From Fallopia convolvulus (Eukaryota; Streptophyta; Magnoliopsida; Caryophyllales; Polygonaceae): a DNA stretch of 64,000 nt. This document shows, one piece after another, positions 1-11,502 of the stretch. A program made the position numbers and the translations under genes. The stretch covers positions 42,623,106-42,687,105 of the forward strand of contig OZ024720.1 in assembly GCA_964016875.1 (NCBI GenBank), in the 5' to 3' direction. Positions within the stretch are counted from its first letter, which is position 1; the number at the start of each line of letters is the position of its first letter. The notes beneath the pieces were generated by a model that searched no databases, was not told where the DNA came from, and was given only the letters and a program-made list of their open reading frames with translations.

Positions 1-25
1 AGCTAGTGACTCTAAATGAGCGCTT

Positions 26-43
26 CTCGGGAGGCAACCCGAG
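26..43 (+). other. Conserved hairpin downstream of protease (copy A)
   Basis: The sequence CTCGGGAGGCAACCCGAG has a perfect 6-bp stem and the loop AGGCAA. The same hairpin follows the pro or pol stop codon in AthI copies B and C, in AthII and, with one mismatch, in AthM. Conservation across diverged families suggests an RNA-level role. The function is unknown. Confidence 0.8.
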
Positions 44-1306
44 CAAATAGCTTTCTTTTCGTAATTTTAGTTTGATTTTTCTTAGTTTAGCCTAGCTTTT
101 CTCTAACCAATCTCTATCTAGTGTTTTGTGGATTTTTGGTGTTGTGTTTCTTCAAGGTAGTGTAGGATTTGAGGTGAGAAAAATATATAAATTGAAATAT
201 GGAGAAAGAAGTTGCAAGAGGATGGAGTAAAATTGGTGACCTGAATACTCCCACATCGAGCCCAGGTAAGTCGGGCCCGACACAGGGACGTCGGTCCACA
301 ACGTCGGTCCGACCCGATTTGACTAGGTGGAATGCCAATTTTGCCCTTGACCTAATTTGTCCCTTTCCCCCATTAAATACCATCCCCCACCTACCTACCA
401 TCTTCATATTAACCACCATTCCCAAAATACAACCCATCTCTCCCTCACACTCTCAAAATCGGCCCCCTCTCACCATACTCGATCCACCCATCCTCCCTTC
501 CTCATCTCGATCCAATCACGAAAAGGCCTCCCTAACCCGATTCCAAAGTAGAAATTTCGAGTTCAATCTCGTTCTTCATCCCCCATCTCGATCTAGGTTG
601 AAAAAGTTTGAGTTTTAAGTAGATTGTTTGTTTAAAAGTCCAATACTCTTCAAATCCGGTATGTGTTACTCGATCTCTACCTATTTCCTTGGAGATTTTG
701 TGCTTTCATTGCATAGATTGAGTAATGCCATGTTTGATTGAGAGTTTGAGCTTGAGCATCAATGGTGGATTTGCATGATTTGTGAAATTGAGCTTTAAAG
801 TTGTTTATGCATGCTTGGATCCATTTAGAACTTCGATTAGGGATGTTTGATGGTTGAATTTGAAATTTAAGTGCATGATAGAATAATTTGGGTTGATTTG
901 AGGTTAGAGTCGAAGCATGAACTAGGTCGAGATCGACATGCTCATGTAAGTCGGGCCCGAGTTGTGGAAGTCGGTCCATCAAGTCGGACCGAGGTTGAGG
1001 ATGTGTCGGGCCCGACATAGGTTGGAAGTCAATCCATGTTGTTTTTGCTCTCTTCTTGTGATATCATGTGGATTCATGTGTTTCATTGTTGGCTATAGCT
1101 TAATCATGATGTAGTATGATCATTTGCTTAGCCGTTGTTAGAAGAAATCCATGATGATTCATGTTGGATTGTGATGCATGTGTGTTTATAGACTAAGTAT
1201 GGGGTTCCCTTGTGTTGATGTGTTGTTGTGTGTTGATGAGTGCTTTTGTTGAGTTGTATGGAGTTTATCTTGGACCCTTTTGTTTGGTTGGATGTGTGTA
1301 GGTACC
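44..1306 (+). other. ORF1 leader region (copy A), non-coding
   Basis: No credible reading frame is seen. It holds palindrome clusters at 271-313 and 951-1015, and a strong 5' splice-site consensus CAG/GTAAGT with GT at 266-267 abutting the first palindrome. A TATA-like TTAAATA lies at 373-379, followed by a C/T-rich stretch. A pyrimidine/GT-rich run ending in AG at 1300-1301 lies 5 bases before the ORF1 ATG. An intron from 266 to 1301 feeding ORF1 is plausible but unproven. Confidence 0.6.
271..1015 (+). repeat. TCGGGCCCGA palindrome clusters in the ORF1 leader (copy A)
   Basis: Exact ten-base palindromes lie at 271, 951 and 1006. Between and beside them are the related forms TCGGTCC and TCGGACCGA at about 291, 304, 971 and 983. 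The same arrangement recurs in copy B (24321, 23637, 23584) and copy C (49944, 50658, 51342, 51395). A given 10-mer is expected about once per million random bases, so the clustering is not chance. Confidence 0.85.
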
Positions 1307-3067
1307 ATGGAGACTAGAGCTTCATCATCTCATGCGGAAAGGCCGAAAAAGAAGTCCAAGAAGTCAAGAAAAGAGCCAAAGTTGGATGATGTTTACTTGG
1401 AGGATGATGAGCAAGTTGAGAGTTATGCAAGGTATGTGGCGCTTGAGCATCACACAAGGTGGTTTGATTGGGAAACCGTGAGGAAGATGGACATGGATCA
1501 AGCTCTTCCAAGGTGCTACTCCCACATCGGTCTCAATGGGATGCTAAGGTGGGACAACACCCACTATCCCGCCCTCACCTCGGAATTCATGGCCACTTTT
1601 GAATGCACTTATGATAATATGGAGGATGAGGAAGGGGCGATCACTTTCCAATTGGGCAATGAGGACCACAATCTCTCTCTTAGGGACTTGGCTACCTACT
1701 TCGGGTTTTCATGTCCAAAAGAAGAGACCGGCGTCGACAACGAGAAGGTGAATCAAGTGTGGCGGCATGTGGCCGGGAAGAGCGAGATGAGAAAGGGCGC
1801 CACCACAACCGAGATTGCTAGCCCTCTCTTTCGGGTCATGGTGCGAGTTTTGGGATGTGCAATCTATGCTCGTCATGAGTTGATCAAGCCGATGAAGGAA
1901 GAGATTATGTTGCTACATGAGATGCTCTTCCACACCGAGAAGCCCATGAACCTTGCATGGGAGTGGGTCAAGATCGTGCGAGACCTCCAAAGCTCCTCTT
2001 GGATCTACTTCGGCGGGATGATAGCAAGGCTAGCCATGCGTCTAGGAGTCGACCTTAACAAGTATTCTCCGGCTCCGAATGGTGTTGAGTATATGAACAT
2101 GAAGTATTTCAAGAAGGCCAACATCATCAAGGAGAAGCTTTACATGATTTCTTTGGCCCCTCACTCGAACTATGATGGTGTGTCGATCCGGTTGGCGGAC
2201 AACCTCTATGATCTTTCTCGGTATCACAATTGGTACCAAGTATGGGCCGGCAAGCCACACTCATTTGGTGACCCCGAAGGTGCAAGAGAGGGGCGGCGAC
2301 AACAACCTCAACACATTCGGTTTACCTCCCCTCCATCTTCACCGGATTTCGACCAAGATAACTTTGTGTTTGCACCACGTGGGGAAGACATGGACGTCGA
2401 TCAAGAGCAAAATGAAGAAGATGAGTGCTTCCAAGGCTTGATGGCCAACCTCCGAGCCACGCACCAAGCTCCAACATTGGCGGACCGAGGTACACATGGC
2501 GTCGGGCCCGACTTCCCTCAAAGTCGGTCCGGTTCCTTCTATGGTGATGAGGTCCCGAGGCACTATGAGCATGGAGAGGGGAGTGGTGCAAGGCGAGAAC
2601 AAGCTCAAGGTGGCGGTTATTAAGGCTACGCCCAATGGTATGGTCCGGGAATGGTGTTTCCCGAGCGACAACAAGCGGTGGACATGTCCTTCTTGGCCAA
2701 CCAAATGGCCCATCTTCAACTTCAAAAAGAGAATGTTCTTCAAGAGGTCCATCAAGTGAATCTTCAACAACAATACATGTACCAACAACAACAACAATTG
2801 CTTCAACAAAAAGGTGCTTTCCAAGCTATCCAAGAAGAGATGAACCGAGCCCTCGGCTACACTAGGCGAAAGGTGGAGGAGCTTAGAGAGGTGGAGGACC
2901 AAAGGTGGCGGGTCCAAGATAGCTTCAACACATGGATGAGCGGGAACTTCCCTTCCCGTGAGGACCAATGGACGCGCCCGGATCCTCAACTCCAAGAGCA
3001 AGTGTACGAGAGGGAGTGGCAAGCGAGACTCCAAAGAGGACGTAGGCGTGACAACCCCTTCGAGTGA
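1307..3067 (+). pseudogene. ATHILA ORF1-family protein, one premature stop (AthI copy A)
   Basis: This is the third reading frame of Athila elements, of unknown biochemical role. The ATG at 1307 sits in a good context (ccATGG) just after a candidate splice acceptor and matches the starts in copies B and C. Residues 12-25 are strongly basic and look like a nuclear-localisation signal. A conserved core follows to about residue 320. A variable linker encoded partly by the TCGGGCCCGA cluster lies near residue 401. Residues about 464-503 are glutamine-rich and could form a coiled coil. A G-to-T change makes TAA at 2621-2623 where copy C reads GAA; the frame then stays open to the natural stop at 3065-3067. 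There is no signal peptide or membrane segment, so an envelope role is not supported. Recognition of the ATHILA ORF1 family is confident; function is not. Confidence 0.85.
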
Positions 3068-4778
3068 TTCTAGACATGCCATTGAAGAATAAAGAAATTG
3101 TGAGCTCTTTTTACTCTTCTCTCTTGCTTTTAAGTTTTGGTTTCCTTGTTTGATGGGGACATCAAAATTTTAAGTATGGGGTGGGGGTAAGTGTGCTCAT
3201 GATTCACTTGCTTGTGTGTTTGTTATTTTGAGGATATTTGGTTTTAGGTTTCTAGTTTGTGTTTGGGATGTTTGTTTCTTGGTTTGTGGTTTGATAAATG
3301 ACATGGATGATTGATTTGGTTTTGAGTGGATGAGTCTTTGTTTTTGGTTTTAGAGAAATTTTTGCAAGAAAAATCCATAAAAATTTGAAAAATTGTGTTG
3401 AAAACAACAAAAAGATTTTGTGTTTTGTAGTTTTTGGACTAGAAATTCCCATCTTAGATTGCCAAATGAAAGCTAATGATGATGTGAGCATGTAAATTCC
3501 TTTGCATATTTTCGGATGGTTTAGCCTCTAAAAAAAGATGTTGCTTTTGATGTGATCATGATATCTTGCTTGTTTTATTGAACATGTGAGTTCTAGGATG
3601 AGTTCTTATGCAACTAAGTATGAGTGACCCTTGTGAGATTGATTTTTGGCCATTTTAGGGATGCTTGTTCATATTTGCATATCCCTCATGTTTCTTGTGT
3701 GATTAGCTCATGCATGCTTAGTAAAACTTGCTATTGCGATGTTTATCTATTTTCCAAGACCGTCATGAGATTTGTCCTAGCATTGTCACATTGATTTTGA
3801 ACTTTATTCTTTTAGTCACATAAATGTTCCATATCCTACCGTGAAGTGAATCCTTTGTCTGTAGCCCCGTTTTAGCCTAAGCCTTTGTTTGAAACTCCTC
3901 AAAAATATTATTCCTATATATGACTTGACTCTTATGGGATTGGACTTTAGAAGAGAGGTTTGGATTGTATTTGAAGAGTTGAGATTCTCTTTGGTTTAAG
4001 GGCAAAGAATGGTGTTATGAACCATGTGGGTAGTGCATCCTTGTTGTGCAAAAAGGAAATGAAAACAAAGAAAGAAAGAAAGAAAGAAAATGTTGGAAAT
4101 GGAAAGTGGAATGAAGGTAAAGAGCTTAAGTGAAGAAAAAGGGTCCGATCGAGTTACACACCACATCGGGCCCGATGTCATAAGAAAGTCGGTCGAATGT
4201 AGAAAGTGTTGAAAATCCAACAAAAATCCTAAGATCAAAGATGAAGTGGAATGTTAAGTGAAATCTTGGGTTGAGAGGAAAAATGTTAAGTCTTTTGGAT
4301 GAGTGTGAAATTGATTGTGGAATTTTGGTGAAGTTGGTGAGAGTTTAGGTTGTTCAATCCCCATTGTAAGCACCACAAGACCAAATAATTCCCACCTTGA
4401 GAAATACCAAAAGCCCCATTACAACCCGGCCGAATGGAACCTCTTTGAGGACTCCATTGAGCCAAGTTCGAATTCTTTGTGTACTTTGTATTAGGCATCT
4501 CTAGGTGGAGGATTTGGTGATATTAGCTTCAATAGTAAAGTCCTTACTTGCATGATTTTTGAGCTTGAGTGTTCATTGCTATACCCATACACATGATGAG
4601 TGATACACATTCACATATCCCTAATGTGAGGCTTAGATGCATTGACTCTATTCCTTGGAACACTTAATCATGTGTGATGATGTAATCTTGCTTGAATATC
4701 AATCACTTGTGCTTAAAATGTGTTTTCATATGAGGCTTTACTTGAAGATTATGTTTCGGTCTTGCTTACATTGTTATT
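3068..4778 (+). other. 3' non-coding tail between ORF1 and polypurine tract (copy A)
   Basis: About 1.7 kb with no open frame I would defend. It opens with a G-rich block near 3165-3190 that also occurs downstream of ORF1 in AthII near 38055-38090. It holds an AAAG microsatellite at 4067-4089 and one exact palindrome at 4166. The whole tail is conserved in copies B and C, so it is probably functional RNA sequence rather than drifted coding sequence. Confidence 0.6.
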
Positions 4779-4813
4779 GCTTGAGGACAAGCAAGTTTAA
4801 GTATGGGGTATTT
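4779..4813 (+). promoter_or_regulatory. Hairpin and polypurine tract before 3' LTR (copy A)
   Basis: GCTTGAGGACAAGC forms a 5-bp stem with a 4-base loop. It is followed by a purine-rich AAGTATGGGG and then the LTR start TGATG. The polypurine tract primes plus-strand DNA synthesis in LTR elements. The same block precedes the 3' LTR of copies B and C and of AthII. Confidence 0.75.
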
Positions 4814-6215
4814 TGATGTCTCTTTATTTGGTGGTGTTTTTATATATGATTTCCTTTGTAAATATGTTTCTTTTTCCCCTTTTCTTGTGTGTTTTGTTCC
4901 TTTTTAGCTTAGTTCCTGTATTTCTATGAGATTCGGAGACTATGCGCGTTTTATGTGTTTTGTAGGTGTTTTAGCATGGATCAAGGATCGTTTTGAAGGA
5001 GAGTCGGAACATGGAGCAAGGTCCGAGCTTAAGAAGGAAAGAGAGGAGCAAGCCATGAAGAAGAACAAGAGAAAAGCCAACAAGAAGAAGGTGGAACGAG
5101 GTCCAGACCGAGCTGGAACCAACGCCGGGCCCGATATGAATTTTCGACCTCGGACCGACTTGTACAGTAAGTCGGGCCCGAGGTTGCTCCGTGTCGGTCC
5201 GAGTCGGTCGCTGACTGCTTGGGCTCCAAGGCACGAAATTGTAAACTACCACTTTTTCCCCTCATCTTTAAAGGCTCTCTTGTCTTCTAATTAAAGGGGG
5301 TTCCCACACTTAGCAAGGAACCAACCCTCAAAAACTCTCAAGAGGATACTTGGAGAGGAAGGAGGAAGGAGAGGAGAAGGAGAAGAGAGAGAATCGGCCA
5401 AGGAGAGGGAGATTTGATAGGTTTGGTTGATAGATTAGCTTTGCCTTGTTTTGGTTTTGTGGATTTGGAAACCTTTGATTGGAGTTTGTGGATTGCTTTT
5501 GATTTGTGAATGAAACTTGGCTTTGGTTTGAGATTGATGATGTTGATTGCTTTGCTTTTTGATTTGTTTGCTTTCTTTGTTTGCCATATGGAGTAGATCT
5601 CCTTGATCTTGGGTTATGGGGGAAAACTCTAGCTAGGTTGGGCTAGAAACCCCAATCCATAGCCTTGAGTGCTTGATCTAGGATCCCATTCTACATAGAG
5701 CTACAATTCCTTACGAAAGTAAGGAATCAAGGCTTGTGATTGGCAAACTAGCGAGAGTGAACATTTGTCCATCTCAAGACCTTGCTTCGAAGGGGATTTC
5801 CCCAAGGATCGATGTGTAGAAGTGGTTGGAACGAGGGCAAAAGCACTCGATCCTATTCCGATCATCACTTATTGCTTGAATTGGGGTGGAAAAGCCTTAA
5901 TCTACTAGAGAAGGAACCCAAAAGCCCAAGATCTACTTTCAATCTTTGAGTTCGACAAACCCAGCTACCTCGGGCCCGACTTGCTCTACGTCGGTCCCGA
6001 CTTCCCTCTTGTCGCCAACATCGGGCCCGACGTGAAACTTGTGTCGGTCCCGACTGTTCTCTTTGTGTTCCTTTGTTTGAAGGTCTCCTTTCCAGCTTTC
6101 TAGTGTCTAGGCACCTCAATCGAGTAGATTTCCCGAGCGTTCAACACCCACCACGTGCTACAACGGGGTCGGGTTATAAATTGTATCTCTAGACCCTCGC
6201 ACACACGAGCGATCA
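4814..6215 (+). repeat. 3' LTR of AthI copy A
   Basis: The 1402-bp LTR begins TGATGTC and ends GATCA. It aligns over its length with the LTRs of copies B and C. The promoter box that reads TATAAAAGG in the young copies is degenerate here, with TTTAAAGG at 5267-5274. Exact palindromes lie at 5172, 5970 and 6021, and a one-base variant at 5125. Confidence 0.9.
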
Positions 6216-7520
6216 ATGCCCTACTCATGGGCAACCAGAATATGTGCTCCATGAAATTTTCTTCCAAGGGATCAACGCGACAACAAAAGACCGCATCAAG
6301 ATGCATACCTATTGTGGCTTCATAGAGATGAACCCCGATGAGGCATGGGCGCTACTAGACAAGTTAACCAACCATAATGCAATGTACGGAATGCAGCAAG
6401 CCAACCCACCCCAAAGGAAGTTTTACAATTCGAATACTAATGTGGATCCGAATGTAAAGTTCCAATTTATGTAAGATGAGATCAACCGGCTCAAGATGCA
6501 CGTAAGTTTCTTTAAATCCTATCAATCTTGTCAAGAATGTGGGTCTCAAACCCATAGTACATCTGCTTGCACTAACATTGAGTAGGTAAGAGCGGCTAAG
6601 ACTTATGCTGAAACTAACTGCATGAGAGGTACATATAGAAATCAGGCCAATAACTTTGTAGACAGGAACAACAACTATCCCGCTTGGGGTAATTATGGTC
6701 AAGGGCAAGGAAACGCACCTCCACCACTAGAACGACGACCCACAATTTATAGGCTTCCCGGCTATCATGAGCCGCCTTCTTGGGTGCAAGGACTTCATGA
6801 AGGAATCAACGGAGTTAACAACAAGCCAAAAGGAGTCCGGGCTGATTTGAGTAGCCAAATGAAGGGCGTACAAGCTCAACTAGGAGAGTTTGAGACGTGG
6901 CGGAAGAACGTCAATTCACAACTAGGAAACCATGCAGCCTAAATTCATAGACCTCAAGGGCAATTACCGGGCCATCCCGAGGAGAACCCAAGGAACCAAA
7001 TAGCCATGGATTTAAGGAGTGGAAGGAAGTTGTCTGAACGAGAAACGACTAAGGAATCGAAGCACGAAGAGGATGAAATGGCCCTAGCGGATGTCGTTAT
7101 CGAGCATGTTATTGAGCCTAATATGCTCGTTACCAAGCCTGTTACTAACCCTAGTAGTCCTGTTACCAAGCCTATTACCGAGCCCAATTGCCCGTTACCA
7201 ACCCCTCAAGGGTCGTTAACGACACATCTCTGACATGTAAGTCTTTTGAATTCAATTCTCCTACCGAGGCTCCTAGGTTCATTACCGACCTTGTATCTGA
7301 GCTAGTGGAACCTTGTATCGAGCCATTTGAGCCTCGATACGGACCTATTTTGTCCCCTAATCCTCCTAACCCTCTTCCTTTCCTGTCCAAGAAAGTTAAA
7401 TATGTCACAGAAAGTAAGTTTAGGCGCTTCGTTAAAGTGCTTCAAGGCTTAATTATTACAATACCATTCGCTGATGCCCTAAGCGAAATGTGGGCTTACA
7501 CTATGGTTTTAGAAGAGATC
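6216..7520 (+). pseudogene. AthIV: broken Athila gag-protease fragment
   Basis: Translation starts inside gag at the conserved Cys-Pro-Thr-His-Gly stretch that copy A interrupted, so the 5' half is outside the window. It continues through the gag core, a CCHC knuckle (Cys-Gln-Glu-Cys...His...Cys, about 6532-6573), a proline-rich region and a linker. It ends at the start of the protease lead-in at 7520, where AthIII begins. In-frame stops include TAA at 6472-6474, TAG at about 6583 and TAA near 6940, and frameshifts occur in the linker. The linker at 7090-7225 carries repeated TCGTTA/TTACC units, including an exact TCGTTAACGA near 7213 and TCGTTATCGA near 7094. The protein could not be made. 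Confidence 0.8.
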
Positions 7521-7815
7521 TGATGTCTGTGTTTTTAGCTTACTTTTAGTATGTTTTTCTAAGTTGTTTAGTCTTGTTTTCTTGTGTTTTTGTGAGTGTT
7601 TTGTATCTTTATAGTATAGTTTGCATATTTTGTGAAAAGTATGGAAACTATCTAGTTTTGTGTTTCTGTGTAGGTTTTGAGGCGAATTTGGATGCATTCA
7701 AGGACATGGAAAGAGAAAGGCTTGCTAAGAGGAGGAAGAGAAGAAGGCTATGAAGAAACCCCAACAAAGTCCAAGAGAAGGAGTGAAGAATAAAAAGAAC
7801 AAGGTCAAGACCAAG

Positions 7816-8787
7816 CTCGATATCGACCCTCTAGGGGTCGGTACCAAGGCTCTCAAGTGTAAATTCCAGTATCCTGCCGACCCTGACGAGTTCGATATCG
7901 AGGTCTCCGTGTCGGTAGGATGTGACCGACTTAGTGCAATTAATGATTTTATTCCGAGATCTTTTATCTTTAGTAGGTTTTATCTTTATGGAAACTCTCT
8001 AGATAGATGTTTTTAGTATAAATACCCTTGTTTAGACAAGTTGGAGAGCTCTCTCTCCCTAGTTTAAGTTTTCACGCAAGTTTTAGGGTTTTGAAAGACA
8101 AGGTTGTTGCTTGGAGAGCAAGGAAGAAGATTTTTGGAGATTTCTTGTGTTCAAAGTTGTGTTCTAAGACAAGTTTTGGTGTTTGAATTTCAAGTAAGCT
8201 TTTAGTTTTATTCAAGTCATGTTTTCTCTTAATCTCTTTGTTTATTCTTTCTCCACCATGAGTGAGTAGTCTCTTATTCTAGGTTTGGGGTTTGAAATCC
8301 AACATAGTTGTGCATGAATGATGATATGATTGAATAAATTGAATGCCTTTTATCTATTGTTCTACTTGTCTGTGCGAAAGTGGAAGTAAATTATGTTTAT
8401 GACTTGATTGAAAGAGAAAGTTATGAGCTTGAATAGAGATAAAGTTTAAAAAGAAAGTTGAAAACTTTGGATCAAAATACGTAGATAAAGTTAATTGATT
8501 TGTGAAAGTTGATTGATTTTCTTGTTTATTCAATAAAATTTGATAACTTTATGTTAAAGGCATGATTTTTATGATTCATATTGTTTGAAATTGCATGATT
8601 ATGTTGTGGTGGACCCTTATCCTAGATTTTCATCTTATTTGTAAGTCGAGTTTTAAATTTCAGGTACCTCGGTAACGACCCTCCCTAGGTCGGTAATGAC
8701 CTAGGGAGGGTCTATTTGTTTTATAGTTTTCTTAGTTTTTCAGCCTCAATTGCACCTCGATATCGACCTTGACAAGGTCGATATCGA
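7816..8787 (+). repeat. TCGATATCGA palindrome set of AthIII
   Basis: There are four exact copies (7816, 7892, 8757, 8778), with related TCGGTAACGA and TCGGTAATGA units near 8669 and 8692. The outer TCG and CGA are the same as in AthI and AthII palindromes, while the four central bases differ. Confidence 0.8.
8017..8024 (+). promoter_or_regulatory. TATA box of AthIII LTR
   Basis: TATAAATA followed by a C-rich start region, at the position expected for the U3/R boundary. The same box is at 40199 in the AthII 3' LTR. Confidence 0.6.
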
Positions 8788-8960
8788 CCCTCTTCAGTGT
8801 GTTTGTTTGTCTTGTTTTGCTTTGTTTTGTTTGTTCTTTTTACTTTTTAGTTAGTAATTAGACATAACCTCGCTTCCCGTGGACGATTCTGACTTTGTTA
8901 TACTCAGTTGGGTCTTCACTATAAATTTATTTGTTGTCAAGTAAATCCCTCTCAACAAAT

Positions 8961-8978
8961 TGGCGTCGTTTCCAGGGA
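8961..8978 (+). promoter_or_regulatory. Primer-binding site of AthIII (tRNA-Asp type)
   Basis: TGGCGTCGTTTCCAGGGA lies 3 bases after the LTR. It matches the tRNA-Asp-type site of AthI copy C at 46544 with three mismatches, so it looks decayed. Confidence 0.7.
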
Positions 8979-9030
8979 ACCAATAGTGTAGTGTTTTTAA
9001 TTTGTTTTCTTTTGTTTGTGTTTTCAGTTT

Positions 9031-10403
9031 TATGCAACCGGCAGGACGCAGACTTGCCTTTGACAATCGGGGAAGCAGTAGCGTTTGTGTTTCGTTTTTC
9101 AATAGATATCCGACCTCCGAGCTTAGATGGAGCGGCTCCAAGCTGATCGAGATGTTGTAGTTGCTGAGGTTGAACGTGAATCGGAAACCACTAACCGTTT
9201 ACAAGAGCAGTTGAATGCTACCCCAAAGAATGCCAAGTAGTTTATGCACCCAGAACTGAGGGTGCCAGAATCAGCAATTGTTCTTCTAGAGATAGAGAAA
9301 GCCTTTGAGATCAAATGTCAATTTATATCCTTGATTAAAAGGTCTTAGTTTGAAGGGAAACCCATTGAGTGCTCAATAGAGCATATTAGATATTTTACTG
9401 ATTTATGTGACGTTATTGCTGATGACGGTGTCTCTTTAGAATATGTTCAATTGAAAGCTTTGAAGTAGTCCCTTACATGAAAGGCTCTGAACTGGTTAGA
9501 GAGCCTACCTCCTAGGTCTGTTAGGTCGTGGAGGGCTTTGCATGATTTATTCATGACAAAGTTCTTCCCACCTACCAAAACTACGGATCTAAGGAAACGC
9601 ATCACCTCCTACCACCAACTGCCTAGTGAGACCTTTTTGGAGACATGGGAGAGATTCAAGGAGATTCTTGGTCAATGCCCTACTCATGGGCAACCACAAT
9701 ATGTACTCCAAGAGATCTTCTTCCAATGGATCAACGTTGAAACAAAGAACCGCATTAATTTGCACACTGCTTGCGGTTTCTTTGAGATGGATCCCGAAGA
9801 TACAAGGGCATTACTTGACAAACTCACCAATTATGATGCCATGTATGGGACACAGCAGATGCCCCAACCTCAAAGGAGGCTCTACAATCCAAACCCAGAT
9901 ATCGATCTAGATGTTAAATTCCAATTCATGCAATATGAGATCAATTGGCTTAAGAAACAGGTAAGGTTCCATAAAACCTCTCAACCTTGTCAAGAATGTG
10001 GCTCTCAATCCCATAGTACTTCTGCTTGCACTAACATTCAGAAGGTTAGATCCGCTGAGACCTATGCTAATGCTAATTACATGAGAGGTCAATACAGAAA
10101 CCCACCTAACAACTATGACGAGAACAACAACTATCTCGCTTGGGGAATTTACAACCAAGGTCAAGGTCATGCCCTTCCACCACAAGAAAGGAAGGCCGCC
10201 CCTTATAGGCCTCCGTGCTATCAAGAGATGCCATCCTGGGTGAATGGGCTCCATGAAGGAATCAATGGGGTAAAAAACGAAATCAATGGAGGGCTGACCT
10301 AAATAATTAGATAAAAGGTGTAAAGGCACAATTGGGAGAGTTTGACACATGGAGAAAGAGGGTAAACTCCCAACTTGGCAACCTGGTTCCACAGATTCCA
10401 AGA
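9031..10403 (+). pseudogene. Athila gag, truncated (AthIII)
   Basis: The ATG at 9031 opens a start resembling AthII gag (Pro-Ala-Gly-Arg-Arg...Phe-Asp-Asn). The N-terminal third is broken by a frameshift near 9100 and by stops at about 9238 (TAG), 9346 (TAG), 9466 (TAG) and 9478 (TGA). From 9538 to 10302 the frame is open. It covers the capsid core and a CCHC knuckle, Cys-x2-Cys-x4-His-x4-Cys, near 9990-10031. The gene ends at 10403, where an unrelated LTR begins. The protease and everything downstream are missing. Confidence 0.85.
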
Positions 10404-11100
10404 TGATACGCGATTGCCTCTGATTGCTCCTTAGAAACCTCGTATATAACCCAACAGGATCCCGATCTTGCCTTGTAATCTTGTTTCGAACATGAAATTA
10501 CTCTAAAGTTAATTGCTTGTAGAACAAGTCACGAAAACTGAATTGAATGTTGAATGAAAGGACCGATCTGAATTCTAGAAATAATGAACTTGATAGTTCA
10601 AACGGATTGTCTCTAACGCTAAATCCGAATGATTAACTAGTTTGATCTTTAATAATCAAAAATAGAACAATCTAATTGATCAAAACCACAGTTCAGATTT
10701 GAAAACACAAGAGAGAATTCAGATGATGATGTTGATTGTTGATCTCGTAATCAATGGCTGAACAAACGTGTTTTTTTGGAGCCCAAGAGATATATTAAAC
10801 CAGTTTAGGTTTAATCTCTCTCAAGATGATTTTTATTAATGAAAAACCAAAGTATAAATAGAGAATACAAAAGAGTCTTACTTGGAGAGCAAGAGAGAAC
10901 ATGGTCGGCCCTAATAGATAGATTAGGCTCATATCTTGCTTCCAAAGATATAATAAAATATCTAAAGCTATAATTAACTAATTCTCCCTTAAATAAAATA
11001 AACAATGGGTGATTTATTTATTTAAGGAAAATATCCTAACAAACTTAAAATATCTAAAAGATAGAATAAAACATAGGAGATAGAATATCAACCACTAACA
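10404..11100 (-). repeat. LTR of family P, minus strand (3' LTR)
   Basis: On the minus strand the LTR ends ACGTATCA at 10404. It begins TGTTAG at 11100 or, less likely, at 11040, because a TGTTAGG occurs there as well. It aligns with 63325-64000. Minus-strand features include a TATA-like AT-rich box near 10850-10862. The plus-strand left flank is AthIII gag, so the element inserted there or a deletion joined them. No matching target-site duplication was found. Confidence 0.6.
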
Positions 11101-11502
11101 AACTGCATATGGTCGATTCTCTACATTATTAAAAATGATATTATATTGTTCTATAAATAAAAACAATAAAGAAATTTTCCATATTTAGATTGGTCAAGTC
11201 AAAGGGTTGAATTTGACCCATGTAACAACTTATCTCATCTGGTCACTTACTAAATTCAGCCCTAAAGTGAGACAAGCTAATAAGTGTTTCTAAATAAGGA
11301 AATAGGATGTGAAACTTGGCCCATATAATTAATCCTTTGAATCCGGGCATAGTTGATGTCAAATGCAAGTGATCCATCTTGTCTTGGTGGACCCTTCAAC
11401 AATTGCTGCCAATCGAACGAAGATCGCTGTTGTGCCTTGAGCAATTTTCTTAGCCCGACTCCTAGTTATTGGTCCATCAGAAGGCACTCGAATCAACTCA
11501 TC
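11101..11502 (-). pseudogene. C-terminal tail of a Ty3/gypsy polyprotein (family P)
   Basis: On the minus strand, about 11502 down to 11380 reads a stretch with Gly-Pro-Ile-Thr-Arg-Ser-Arg-Ala-Lys-Lys. This type of ending is common at the C-terminus of plant chromovirus-like polyproteins. It then drifts into stops, and the remaining 280 bases up to the LTR are AT-rich non-coding. It fits the 3' end of the element owning the LTR at 10404-11100. The rest of the polyprotein is absent because the LTR at 11503 cuts in. Confidence 0.45.

Larger units (their letters stand above)
1..6215 (+). mobile_element. AthI copy A: 3' part of a pol-less Athila-type LTR retrotransposon
   Basis: The sequence enters just after the protease gene and runs through the ORF1 leader, ORF1, a 1.7 kb non-coding tail, the polypurine tract and the 3' LTR. 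It is collinear with 49677-56592 (copy C) and with the reverse complement of 18364-24580 (copy B). The right end abuts a foreign Athila gag at 6216, where the bases atgcc are the likely target-site duplication; its left partner lies outside the window. The palindrome TCGGGCCCGA occurs exactly at 271, 951, 1006, 2512, 4166, 5172, 5970 and 6021. Whether this copy also lacked pol cannot be seen. Confidence 0.9.
7521..8957 (+). repeat. 5' LTR of AthIII
   Basis: It starts TGATGTC after agatc and ends CAACA, three bases before a primer-binding site, giving 1437 bp. A TATA box TATAAATA lies at 8017-8024. Exact palindromes TCGATATCGA lie at 7816, 7892, 8757 and 8778, two upstream of the TATA box and two near the 3' end. 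That matches the layout of palindromes in the AthI and AthII LTRs. Its 3' partner is not in the window. Confidence 0.8.

Noticed and set aside
271..1015. CRISPR-like array
   Set aside because: The palindromes are repeated, but spacing is irregular, there are no unique spacers of constant length, and the context is a plant retrotransposon.
1307..3067. ORF1 as a viral envelope gene
   Set aside because: No signal peptide, membrane span or furin-like site is visible. The N-terminus is basic and the tail glutamine-rich.
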